12,687 bases of DNA from an uncultured Holosporaceae bacterium (GTDB lineage Bacteria > Pseudomonadota > Alphaproteobacteria > CAISOG01): contig CAISOG010000243.1 of the NCBI GenBank assembly GCA_903887035.1, positions 1 through 12,687 on the forward strand, in the 5' to 3' direction. Positions 1 through 6,998 of the stretch are shown here, piece by piece. A model generated the notes under the pieces. The model searched no databases. It was given only the letters and a program-made list of their open reading frames with translations, and was not told where the DNA came from. Every line of letters starts with the position of its first letter. Position 1 is the first letter of the stretch. The position numbers were made by a program, and so were the translations under genes.

Positions 1-94
1 CATTTTCGCAAGCTGTATATTTCTAAATTGACACGACTATAAGATAGGGCAGGGGGGAGTGCTTCCTCAAAACGCCAGCTTGTTGCCTGTCCCC

Positions 95-628
95 CTAAAA
101 CGCCACGGGGGCGGCCTGCCCCAGTCTTTTGGCTTTTTCCAGCTTTTTGATGATCATGTTGCGTTTCAGGTTGGATAGATGATCCACAAACAGCGTGCCG
201 TTCAGGTGGTCGATTTCATGTTGGATGCAGGTGGCCAGCAGGCCGGTGGCGTTTAATTCCCGCACCTCATTCTGCTCATCCAAATAGCGTACCTTGCAAG
301 CGTCGGGGCGGGTAACATTTTCAAAAACGCCTGGCACCGACAAACACCCCTCCTGATAACTGGAATCTTGATCGGAGTGCCACAAAATCTCTGGATTGGC
401 CATTTTTAACGGTTGTTTGGGCGCCTCTGGCATATCGGACAGATCCATCACCACCACCCGCTGCGCCACCCCAACCTGGGTCGCGGCCAGCCCAATCCCC
501 CTGGCCGCATACATGGTTTCGACCATATCCTCCATCAGTCGGCGCACGGCATCATCGACCGCCACCACCGGCTGCGCCACCAATTTCAGGCGGGGGTCGG
601 GGGCGGTTAAAATGGTTAAGCGCGCCAT
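95..628 (-). CDS. def: Peptide deformylase
   Basis: Cytoplasmic metalloenzyme that removes the N-formyl group from the initiator methionine of nascent proteins. All three family motifs are present in the 177-residue product: motif 1 GIGLAATQVG (residues 44-53), motif 2 EGCLS (93-97, metal ligand Cys95) and motif 3 HEIDH (137-141, ligands His137 and His141, catalytic Glu138). Length is normal for a type I enzyme. The frame stays open upstream to a GTG at 682, but the ATG at 628 gives the usual family N-terminus (MARLTILTAPDPRLK), so I use it; its Shine-Dalgarno is weak. The stop is TAG at 95-97. The 94 bp downstream, to the window edge, hold no gene I can support; a CAT at 1-3 could be a leftward ATG, but only that codon is visible. 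The gene is divergent from rmuC. The family call is very secure; the exact start is less so. Confidence 0.96.
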   Translation of the reverse strand: MARLTILTAPDPRLKLVAQPVVAVDDAVRRLMEDMVETMYAARGIGLAATQVGVAQRVVVMDLSDMPEAPKQPLKMANPEILWHSDQDSSYQEGCLSVPGVFENVTRPDACKVRYLDEQNEVRELNATGLLATCIQHEIDHLNGTLFVDHLSNLKRNMIIKKLEKAKRLGQAAPVAF

Positions 629-748
629 GGCGATATCTTTCTGCTGCCTGTTACGGTTATGGGGTGGTTGATGGGCGGTCACGGATTGCTTTCAATTTGT
701 ATCATAACGCCTTATTTTGACAACATTCAGAACGTAAGGATGTTGGGT
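629..748. promoter_or_regulatory. Divergent def/rmuC intergenic region with candidate promoter
   Basis: These 120 bp separate the start codons of two divergent genes, so promoters for both should lie here. For the leftward def gene there is a plausible sigma70-like pair: TTGTCA (complement of 718-723), a 16-bp spacer, then TACAAA (complement of 696-701). A separate good -10-like word, TATGAT (complement of 701-706), lacks a matching -35. For rmuC only weak pairs are visible, such as TTGATG at 668-673 with TTCAAT at 691-696. The region as a promoter carrier is inferred from gene layout; the specific boxes are tentative. Confidence 0.35.
736..740 (+). promoter_or_regulatory. Ribosome binding site that sets the rmuC start
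   Basis: AAGGA lies 8 nt before the ATG at 749. It is too close to, and overlaps, the ATG at 740, and far downstream of the ATG at 659. It therefore favours 749 as the rmuC start, which also puts a hydrophobic anchor right at the N-terminus, as usual for RmuC. Confidence 0.6.
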
Positions 749-1933
749 ATGAGCAATATGGAATTTTTGTTGTTGGGGCTGTTGGCGGCCTGTGTGATCG
801 GCATGGCAATGTTGCTGTGGCGGCGTGGCCGTGGGCAGGTGGAGGATCTGCTGACCCCTCTGTTGGAACGGTTGCATCAGCAGCAGCAGGAGTTGGCGGG
901 GCGGCTGGCCGGCCTGGGTGACAACCAGTTGCAGTTGCAGGCCAATTTGGCGGAGCGTCTGTCGGTGCAGGAGCGGGAGTTGGGGCGGACGCTGGACGAA
1001 AAGCTGCGCAACATCGATCTGAAGTTGGCGGGCGGGCTGCAACAAAGTACCCAGCAGACCACCACCACCCTGACCGAAATTCGCGAACGGCTGGCGGTGA
1101 TTGATGCCGCCCAAAGCCGCCTGACCAATCTGTCGGAACAGGTGGTCAGCCTGCAAGATATTCTGGGCAACAAACAGGCGCGCGGGGCGTTTGGTGAGGT
1201 GCAGTTGGAAAATCTGGTTACCATGCTGTTGCCCCCCAACGCCTTTAGCTTTCAGGCCACCATCGGTCATGGGGTGGGCAATGTGCGGCGGGTCGATTGT
1301 TTGCTGAAACTGCCCAACCCGCCAGGGTCGATGGCGGTGGATGCCAAATTCCCGCTGGAATCGTACCAGGCGATGATTGCCGCGCGCGAACCCGCCCAGC
1401 AGGAGGCCGCCCGCAAGCAATTCGCCGCCGCGGTGCTGACCCACGCCAAAAATATTGCCGATCGCTATATCGTGGCGGGGGAAACGGCGGATTCGGCCAT
1501 CATGTTCCTGCCGTCAGAGGCGGTCTATGCCGAGCTGTTTGCCAGCTGCCCCGAGGTGGTGGAAAAATGCTATAACCTGCGGGTCTGGCCGACATCCCCA
1601 ACCACCCTGATGGCGCTGCTGAACACCATTCGGGCGGTGCTGCGCGATGTGCAAATCCGTGAGCAGGCGGGCGAGATTCAAAAGCTTATCCGCCTGATGC
1701 AGGATGATGTAGGGCTGTTGGGCGAACGGGTGGATAAGGTGCGCAAGCAATTTTCAACCGTCAGCCAAACCTTGGAGGAGGTGGACACATCCCGCAAGCG
1801 TATCGCCGCCCGTGGCGCCCGCATTCTAAACATTGAGTTGCAACAGCCCGCGGTGGCCGATGTGGTGACCGACCAGGTGGCTAAGCCTGAATCGTTATTA
1901 GACGCTAACCCCCTAAGATTGGTGGAACCATGA
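749..1933 (+). CDS. rmuC: DNA recombination protein RmuC
   Basis: RmuC-family protein of 394 residues. The family was named in E. coli for limiting recombination at inverted repeats, and its core is predicted to be a nuclease-like fold; its biochemical role is not settled. Seen here: an N-terminal membrane anchor (about residues 5-24) followed by Arg residues, a long Gln/Leu/Glu-rich coiled coil (about 30-135), then the conserved core with RGAFGEVQLE (145-154), VDCLLKL (182-188), DAKFPLESY (198-206), MFLPSEAVYAEL (252-263) and PTTLMALLNTI (284-294). Asp183 and Asp198-Ala-Lys200 fit a D-Xn-DXK nuclease-like arrangement, which is inference. A second helical stretch (about 300-352) closes the domain. 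The frame extends upstream to an ATG at 659, but 749 has the Shine-Dalgarno and the expected membrane start. The stop overlaps the next gene's start (ATGA, 1930-1933), so the two are probably translationally coupled. Confidence 0.94.
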   Translation: MSNMEFLLLGLLAACVIGMAMLLWRRGRGQVEDLLTPLLERLHQQQQELAGRLAGLGDNQLQLQANLAERLSVQERELGRTLDEKLRNIDLKLAGGLQQSTQQTTTTLTEIRERLAVIDAAQSRLTNLSEQVVSLQDILGNKQARGAFGEVQLENLVTMLLPPNAFSFQATIGHGVGNVRRVDCLLKLPNPPGSMAVDAKFPLESYQAMIAAREPAQQEAARKQFAAAVLTHAKNIADRYIVAGETADSAIMFLPSEAVYAELFASCPEVVEKCYNLRVWPTSPTTLMALLNTIRAVLRDVQIREQAGEIQKLIRLMQDDVGLLGERVDKVRKQFSTVSQTLEEVDTSRKRIAARGARILNIELQQPAVADVVTDQVAKPESLLDANPLRLVEP

Positions 1934-4299
1934 ACCATTTTGCCCGTTTTTTGGCCTGGCTGCTGTGTTTAATGCTGCTGAATGTGGCATCTGGCTTAGC
2001 GCATGCTGAGGAAAAATCAGGCGAAAAAAGCCTGGGGACGTTGGTTGTACCTGGGGTTGTGGCTGGCGATGGCGCGGCGGGGGGCGGCGGTGAATCGGCC
2101 AAGGCTGTTTCTGCTAAGGAAGATAGCGCTAAGCAGGAGGGTTCCGCCAAACAAGATGTGAAAGAGGATAAAAAACAGCCTGTCAGCCCCCCCGCCGCGG
2201 CGGCCTCAAAAACGCCGCAAAGCAGTGAAGAGCTGAAGGCGTTGATCCGCGTGTTGGAGGATGATGGGGCGCGCGCCAAGCTGTTGGGGGATCTGCGGCA
2301 ATACTCTGGCCAGCCTGCTGCTGCACCTTCACCTGCCCCCGCCGCTGCACCTGTTGCAGCCACCCCTGGCGCGGCGATAGCCTCTGGCGTGGCGGCGTTG
2401 GGTGGCATGGTCAATCAAACCGCCACCACCGCGACCGACAATGTAGGCTTAGAATTTCTGGAGGGTTTTTCCGATCTGATTAACCAGTTCAGCCAGGATA
2501 CCGTGGATCTGTTGATGGTGATGGCGGAGATTCCGCAAAAGCTGGTCACTTGGTGGAAGGGTGGCGGCGAAATTCCCACCCCCGATCGGGCTATCCAGCA
2601 ATTGGAGCTGTGGTTGGGTCTGTTCGCCCTGTTTTATATCACCAAATTTTTGGGGGGACGGTTGATGGGATCGCCCGCCCACTACATCAATTTGGAAGTA
2701 TCCTGGGCATTGCGGCTGTTGCCATTGGTTATGGGGGGGATGCTGTGGTTGGGCTGTTTTTTCTTCAGCAGCAGCCTGTTGGTGGCCAGCATGAAGCAAA
2801 TCGCTGGCACGGATCGGCGTATCGCCCTGGCCTTAATTGAGGCGCTGACCATCAGTGGCGGTATCAGCTGGCTAAGGCTGGTGTTTCTGCCCCGTCTTAG
2901 CCAGCGTCAGGAAAAACACAGCCGCCGCCTGAACCGTTTGTTGGATGTCGCCCTGGCGCTGTTGATTTACGGCACGATCGGGGTGCAGCTTTTGGCGGCT
3001 GAGGGGGTGGCGATTGGCGTGCGGCGGATGGCGCTAAGCCTGGCCTATCTGTTGGCGGCTGGCTTGCTGGTGGTGATTGCGGTGCTGTCGCGCACCCAGG
3101 TGCAGGCCTGGTTGCGGCAGTCGGCGGCGCATCACCCCAACGCGTATCTGGCGAAAATTCAGCTGGCGATTGCCGCCTTTTGGGTGCCGCTGATTGTGGT
3201 GGGGATGGCCGTGGCCTATGGCCACTGGCTGCTAACCCGTCAGGAGCATAACAGCTGGCTGCTGATTGCGCTGGCCAGTCTGGTGGTGGCATCACTGGTG
3301 GTGCGGCATGGGTTGGCGTTAATCAACATGCTGATGGCGCGGCTGGTGCGAATGATCACCGCGATGGATCAGCAGGGATTAGGATTGTCCAGTCGGGTAA
3401 AATTTTACAGCTCAATCTTTGGTGGCCTGCTGAAAGCTCTGTTTTTAATTGTAATTTTTAGCAGTCTGTTGTCTATCTGGCAAATTAAAGGCGTCAACTG
3501 GTTGGGCAGCAATGGTGGGCAGTATTTGGTGCAGCGGGTCATCAGCCTGCTGCTGATTACCCTGTTCGCGGTTGCCATGTGGGAGCTGTTAAATTGGCTG
3601 TTGCATCGCTTTATTCATCAGGCTACCCACGCCGATGGTATCCCCAACCCCCGTCTGCAAACGCTGTACCGATTGATTCGCACGGTTGTCAGCATGGCCT
3701 TTGGCGCATTGTTGGTGTTGATGATTTTGTCCGAAATAGGCGTCAATATTGCACCGCTGTTGGCGGGGGCAGGGATGATCGGGGTGGCGGTTGGCTTTGG
3801 CGCGCAAAGCCTGGTCAAAGACGTGCTGAACGGTATCAACATGTTGATTGAGGGCAGTGTGAGTTTGGGCGATTTGGTCGATCTGGCGGGGCAGAGTGGT
3901 ACGGTTGAGGATCTAACCCTGCGTAGCCTGAAACTGCGGGATGTCAGCGGCTGCGTGGTGACCATCCCGCTGGGCAGTATCACAACCATTAAGAACTGGA
4001 GCCGTGATTATGGCCACCAAGTGCTTGAGGTGGGGGTCAGCCACCAGGCCGATTTGCAAAAGGTTGAGCAGGTGTTGAAAACCGTATCGGACGGCCTGTT
4101 AAAAGATCCCGAATTGCAAGAAAGCATTCTGGAACCCGCCGATTTCTGGGGCGTGGATCGCATTGATGACAAGTTGGTGTATGTCAAGCTGCGCATCAAA
4201 ACCGTGCCAATGAAACGTTGGGCGGTGGCGCGTGCCTTTTACCTTAAGGCCAAAACCGCCCTGGATAAGGCTGGCATTGCCATGACCCCACCCGTTTAG
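1930..4299 (+). CDS. Large MscS-family mechanosensitive ion channel
   Basis: Inner-membrane mechanosensitive channel of 789 residues, of the large multi-helix MscS type (as in YbiO or MscK), not the small MscS. Such channels release solutes on hypo-osmotic shock. Layout: signal peptide (1-26, ending AHA before EEKS); a Lys/Ser/Ala/Pro/Gly-rich low-complexity segment (about 27-170) containing several SAK units and a short charged helix (LIRVLEDDGARAKLLGDL, 105-122); roughly ten membrane segments between about 223 and 603; then the pore helix and MscS core. The core is textbook: LLAGAGMIGVAVGFGAQSLV (610-629), then KDVLNGINMLIEGS (630-643), GDLVDLAGQSGTVEDLTLRS (647-666) and NWSRDYGH (689-696). 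In the usual IPNG-type motif the Asn is Leu here (IPLGS, 679-683). A GGTGG sequence just before the ATG may serve as Shine-Dalgarno. The gene is coupled to rmuC by a 4-bp overlap and convergent with ftsW. Family assignment is firm; the subfamily name is not. Confidence 0.93.
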   Translation: MNHFARFLAWLLCLMLLNVASGLAHAEEKSGEKSLGTLVVPGVVAGDGAAGGGGESAKAVSAKEDSAKQEGSAKQDVKEDKKQPVSPPAAAASKTPQSSEELKALIRVLEDDGARAKLLGDLRQYSGQPAAAPSPAPAAAPVAATPGAAIASGVAALGGMVNQTATTATDNVGLEFLEGFSDLINQFSQDTVDLLMVMAEIPQKLVTWWKGGGEIPTPDRAIQQLELWLGLFALFYITKFLGGRLMGSPAHYINLEVSWALRLLPLVMGGMLWLGCFFFSSSLLVASMKQIAGTDRRIALALIEALTISGGISWLRLVFLPRLSQRQEKHSRRLNRLLDVALALLIYGTIGVQLLAAEGVAIGVRRMALSLAYLLAAGLLVVIAVLSRTQVQAWLRQSAAHHPNAYLAKIQLAIAAFWVPLIVVGMAVAYGHWLLTRQEHNSWLLIALASLVVASLVVRHGLALINMLMARLVRMITAMDQQGLGLSSRVKFYSSIFGGLLKALFLIVIFSSLLSIWQIKGVNWLGSNGGQYLVQRVISLLLITLFAVAMWELLNWLLHRFIHQATHADGIPNPRLQTLYRLIRTVVSMAFGALLVLMILSEIGVNIAPLLAGAGMIGVAVGFGAQSLVKDVLNGINMLIEGSVSLGDLVDLAGQSGTVEDLTLRSLKLRDVSGCVVTIPLGSITTIKNWSRDYGHQVLEVGVSHQADLQKVEQVLKTVSDGLLKDPELQESILEPADFWGVDRIDDKLVYVKLRIKTVPMKRWAVARAFYLKAKTALDKAGIAMTPPV

Positions 4300-4391
4300 C
4301 CTTAGGGAACTTAGGGAAAGCCTGCGGGGGGAGAGCGAAGAATGGGCTGTGGCTGGGGGGTAGGGGCGGCTACGGCTAGAGCGAAAACGCG
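4300..4391. other. G-rich convergent intergenic gap
   Basis: This is the tail-to-tail space between the channel gene and ftsW. It contains a tandem CTTAGGGAA (4302-4310 and 4311-4319 region), a tandem CGGCTA near 4367-4379, and four G runs on the + strand (4326-4331, 4344-4346, 4355-4360, 4363-4366). I find no stable GC hairpin followed by a T run on either strand, so neither transcription unit shows a recognisable intrinsic terminator here. Rho-dependent termination or overlapping 3' ends are possible. Confidence 0.5.
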
Positions 4392-5546
4392 CTAATCAAA
4401 CCCCGTGCGGGAACGGTTGCCGATGCCACGGCTGCGGAATTTGGGGCGGCGGCGGGTCAGTCCCAGATACATGCCAATGTTCAGCGACATGGCCAACAGC
4501 GATGATCCGCCATAGCTGATAAAGGGCAGGGTCATGCCCTTAGTGGGCAGGATGTGCATGGTGGAACCTAAGTTAATCAGGGTCTGCATGGTAAAGGATA
4601 CCAGCATGGCGGCGCTGGCCAGCACGACAAAGGAATCCTGATCACCGCGAAGATAGCGCAAGCCGCGCAAAATTACCAGTATATACAGGCTGATAATCCC
4701 CAGGCTGGGGATCAGGCCAAACTCCTCACCCGCCACTGCAAAGATAAAATCGGCATGAACATCGGGCAAAACCTCCTTAACCCGTCCTTCCCCCGAACCG
4801 CGACCAAACCAGCTGCCCCCAGCAAAGGCATCCAGGCTGCGTTCCACCTGGTAACGATCGCCCGCCTCACTGTTCAAAAAGGTGTCAATGCGGGTGGCGA
4901 CATGCGACAGGCTTAGATAGGCAATCAACACCAACACCATAATGCCCACTAGCCCGCCCAAGATGTAGCTGATTCTTAAGCCGTTCAAAAAATATTGGGT
5001 CGCCCAAATGCCCGTGACCATCATCAACATGCCAAAGTCAGGCTGAAGAATCAGCAGCAGGGCGGTGGTGCCATAGGCGATGGTCGCCCATAATTGGCCA
5101 GGAAAGCTGGGCTTGTGCCGCTGCATCGAAAACAGCCAGCCGCACACTACCGCCAGCGCGGGTTTGGCGAACTCTGAGGCTTGCAGGGAAAAGCCCGCCA
5201 ACCGAATCCACCGGGTTGCCCCCTTAGCCTCCTCCCCCTTAAACAGCGTCAGGATAAGCAGCAGGATGGCCAACAGAAAAAACACAATCCCCAATCGCCG
5301 AATCCAGGTGGGCGACAGCATCGAAACGCCGATCATGATCGCAATCGCAACCGGCAGGATCATCAGTTGGTGGCTGGCAAAATAGCTTTCAGGCAGGTGA
5401 AGGCGTAGCGCCACGGGGCCACTGGCGGTGGCGACCAGCAGGATACCCACCAGCATGATCAGCAGAAACAGTGCCAGGCTGATGCGATCAACCGTCCACC
5501 ACCATTGGCTTAAGAAATTGTCACTGCTGCGTTCAATCAGACTCAT
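4392..5546 (-). CDS. ftsW: Septal peptidoglycan glycosyltransferase FtsW (SEDS family)
   Basis: Multi-pass inner-membrane SEDS protein of 384 residues. With PBP3 it polymerises lipid II into glycan strands at the division septum. Seen: hydrophobic segments starting near residues 22, 58, 84, 124, 153, 190, 278, 305 and 345, with a short Trp-rich cytoplasmic N-terminus. SEDS signatures include GATRWIRLAGFSLQASEFAK (109-128), QPDFG (168-172), RYQVERSLDAFAGGSWFGRG (231-250), HADFIFAVAGEEFG (264-277) and LPTKGMTLPFISYGGSS (333-349). Asp266 in HADFIF corresponds to the Asp known to be essential for polymerase activity in RodA/FtsW. The Arg-rich tail (365-380) is cytoplasmic. The start ATG overlaps the murD stop by 4 bp (ATGA), with AAGGGG about 11 nt upstream. 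Placement next to murD and in an operon with ftsI supports FtsW over RodA. It is the last gene of this operon; murG does not follow. Confidence 0.95.
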   Translation of the reverse strand: MSLIERSSDNFLSQWWWTVDRISLALFLLIMLVGILLVATASGPVALRLHLPESYFASHQLMILPVAIAIMIGVSMLSPTWIRRLGIVFFLLAILLLILTLFKGEEAKGATRWIRLAGFSLQASEFAKPALAVVCGWLFSMQRHKPSFPGQLWATIAYGTTALLLILQPDFGMLMMVTGIWATQYFLNGLRISYILGGLVGIMVLVLIAYLSLSHVATRIDTFLNSEAGDRYQVERSLDAFAGGSWFGRGSGEGRVKEVLPDVHADFIFAVAGEEFGLIPSLGIISLYILVILRGLRYLRGDQDSFVVLASAAMLVSFTMQTLINLGSTMHILPTKGMTLPFISYGGSSLLAMSLNIGMYLGLTRRRPKFRSRGIGNRSRTGFD

Positions 5547-6979
5547 GCCGCAATTTGCCCCTTGGTTTGCAGGGTGATGACCAGCTGGCGAAAATGATCG
5601 CCGCGCTGTTCAAAATTTTGATACTGGTCGAATGAGGCGCAGGCAGGTGACAGCAGGATGGTGGGTGTCGCCTGGCCGCTTTCCTGCAGCTTTTTGCCCA
5701 TCGCAAACGCCTGCTGCACCGCGTGTGGCAGGGTTTCGCACAGGCTGTAATCCACCCGCCTCTGCAGAAAATCGGCAAATTTGCTGGCGCCCTCACCAAT
5801 CAAAAAGGCGTGGGTGATGCGCGATAACAACGGCAACAGCTCATGCATATCCTCTTGCTTGGGGCGGCCGCCCGCAATCCATAGGATATTGTCATAGCAG
5901 GCCAAGGCCTTGGCCGTAGCCTCAGCATTGGTGGCCTTGCTATCGTTGATACAGGCGATGTCGGCGGGGCGGGCAATCAATTCCTGCCGATGCGCCAGGC
6001 CAGGAAAGCTGCGTAATCCCGCGCACAGCTGATCACGGGATAGCCCCAGTTGCAGGCCAACCGCGACGGCGGCGGCAATGTTCTGGGCGTTATGCTCACC
6101 GGGCAGAGTGGGCAGGGTGGCAAGCTCTATCAGCGGTTGATGATTCAGCAGGCGCCCCGTTAGCCAACTATTTTGCACCAACAGATCGGCGCCCGTACTG
6201 TTGCGGCCAGAGATTCTGATAAGTTGAGTGTTGGGCTGCTGCAGGTTAAGGCGGTCGGCACTGGCGATGCTATAGGGGTCGTCCACCCCGATGACGGCCA
6301 CGGGCGGATAGGGGCGGGGCAGGGCGGTGCCTGTTGCGGCGCTTGTTGGGGCAATTGGGGTAAACAGCCGTTCCTTAGCGGCCACATAGGACTCCATCGA
6401 TCCGTGCCGTTCCAGATGATCGGTGCTGAAGTTCAACAGCACCGCAATATCGGCCAAGCCGCGATCCAACAACTCTAACTGATACGATGACAGCTCCAGC
6501 ACATAGGTGCCCTGCGGCGGCAGATCCTGAAGGCTTAGCAGCGGGGGGCCAAAATTGCCGCCAATCTGGCTGTCGTTGAGGCTATCTTTGCCCGCCTGTT
6601 GCAACAAATGGTAAATCAGGGCGGTGGTGGTGGATTTGCCGTTGGTGCCGGTAATGCCGATCACGCGGGCGGCACTCTGGCACGCCGCGAACAGGATGGC
6701 ATCGTTCAGCAGGGGGATTCCTGCACGCGTTGCCGCCTGCACGGTTTTATGCTGCGGGCTGATCCCAGGGCTTAGCACCAGGGCGGCAATGCCCGAAGCC
6801 TGCCAATCCAGCTGATGCAAATCCTGGTAATGCAGGGTGCTATCGGTGCGGGCTGCCGCACCATCGTCCCAGGCGATGACATCGGCGCCGGCCTGCAACA
6901 GGGCGGTGGCGGTGGCCATACCGCTTTTGCCCAGGCCGTAAAGGGCGACTTTTTTGCCTTGCCAACTATGCAGCTGCAT
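5543..6979 (-). CDS. murD: UDP-N-acetylmuramoyl-L-alanine--D-glutamate ligase
   Basis: Cytoplasmic ATP-dependent Mur ligase that adds D-glutamate to UDP-MurNAc-L-Ala, the second peptide step of peptidoglycan precursor synthesis. The 478-residue product has the N-terminal nucleotide-sugar binding loop GLGKSG (15-20), the ATP loop GITGTNGKSTTT (108-119, Lys115), DHLERHG (187-193), HRQE (330-333), NDSKATN (345-351) and SPACASFDQY (444-453). Residues 207-226 are a Pro/Ala/Thr-rich stretch inside the central domain that looks like an insertion compared with E. coli MurD. The frame extends to a TTG at 7027 inside mraY, but the ATG at 6979 follows a good Shine-Dalgarno and gives the normal N-terminus. 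It lies 19 bp after mraY and overlaps ftsW by 4 bp. Confidence 0.96.
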   Translation of the reverse strand: MQLHSWQGKKVALYGLGKSGMATATALLQAGADVIAWDDGAAARTDSTLHYQDLHQLDWQASGIAALVLSPGISPQHKTVQAATRAGIPLLNDAILFAACQSAARVIGITGTNGKSTTTALIYHLLQQAGKDSLNDSQIGGNFGPPLLSLQDLPPQGTYVLELSSYQLELLDRGLADIAVLLNFSTDHLERHGSMESYVAAKERLFTPIAPTSAATGTALPRPYPPVAVIGVDDPYSIASADRLNLQQPNTQLIRISGRNSTGADLLVQNSWLTGRLLNHQPLIELATLPTLPGEHNAQNIAAAVAVGLQLGLSRDQLCAGLRSFPGLAHRQELIARPADIACINDSKATNAEATAKALACYDNILWIAGGRPKQEDMHELLPLLSRITHAFLIGEGASKFADFLQRRVDYSLCETLPHAVQQAFAMGKKLQESGQATPTILLSPACASFDQYQNFEQRGDHFRQLVITLQTKGQIAA

Positions 6980-6989
6980 TTTGTTCGTT

Positions 6990-6996
6990 TCCCCCT
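6990..6996 (-). promoter_or_regulatory. Ribosome binding site that sets the murD start
   Basis: The leftward strand reads AGGGGGA here, 10 nt before the ATG at 6979 and within the short mraY-murD gap. It supports the ATG start over the upstream in-frame TTG at 7027, which would lie inside mraY. Confidence 0.55.
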
Positions 6997-6998
6997 GT

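Noticed and set aside
28..46. TTGACA followed by TATAAG/ATAAGATAG near the left edge
   Set aside because: The spacing is only about 4 bp, not compatible with a sigma70 promoter, and there is no rightward gene to serve.
51..96. Possible def terminator: G run at 52-57 against CCCCC at 91-95
   Set aside because: The match is short and imperfect, the loop is over 30 nt, and no T run follows on the leftward strand.
69..105. Direct repeat AAAACGCCA at 69-77 and 97-105
   Set aside because: Nine bases, two copies, one of them running into the end of def; too short to mean more than chance.
717..722. Perfect TTGACA on the + strand before rmuC
   Set aside because: No acceptable -10 lies 16-18 bp downstream; that position falls on the start region of rmuC itself.
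659..748. N-terminal extension of RmuC from the ATG at 659
   Set aside because: It would add 30 residues ahead of the membrane anchor and has no better ribosome binding site than the ATG at 749.
692..1444. A 250-codon open frame antisense to rmuC
   Set aside because: It is Gln/His-rich composition mirrored from the rmuC coiled coil, has no recognisable motif, and lies wholly opposite a well-supported gene.
1905..2414. A 169-codon antisense frame under the channel's N-terminal region
   Set aside because: Its Ala/Ser/Pro-rich product is the complement of the low-complexity linker; no family features or ribosome binding site.
4381..4394. Small hairpin AGCGAAAACGCGCT at the ftsW 3' end
   Set aside because: Only about four base pairs and no T run; not a credible terminator.
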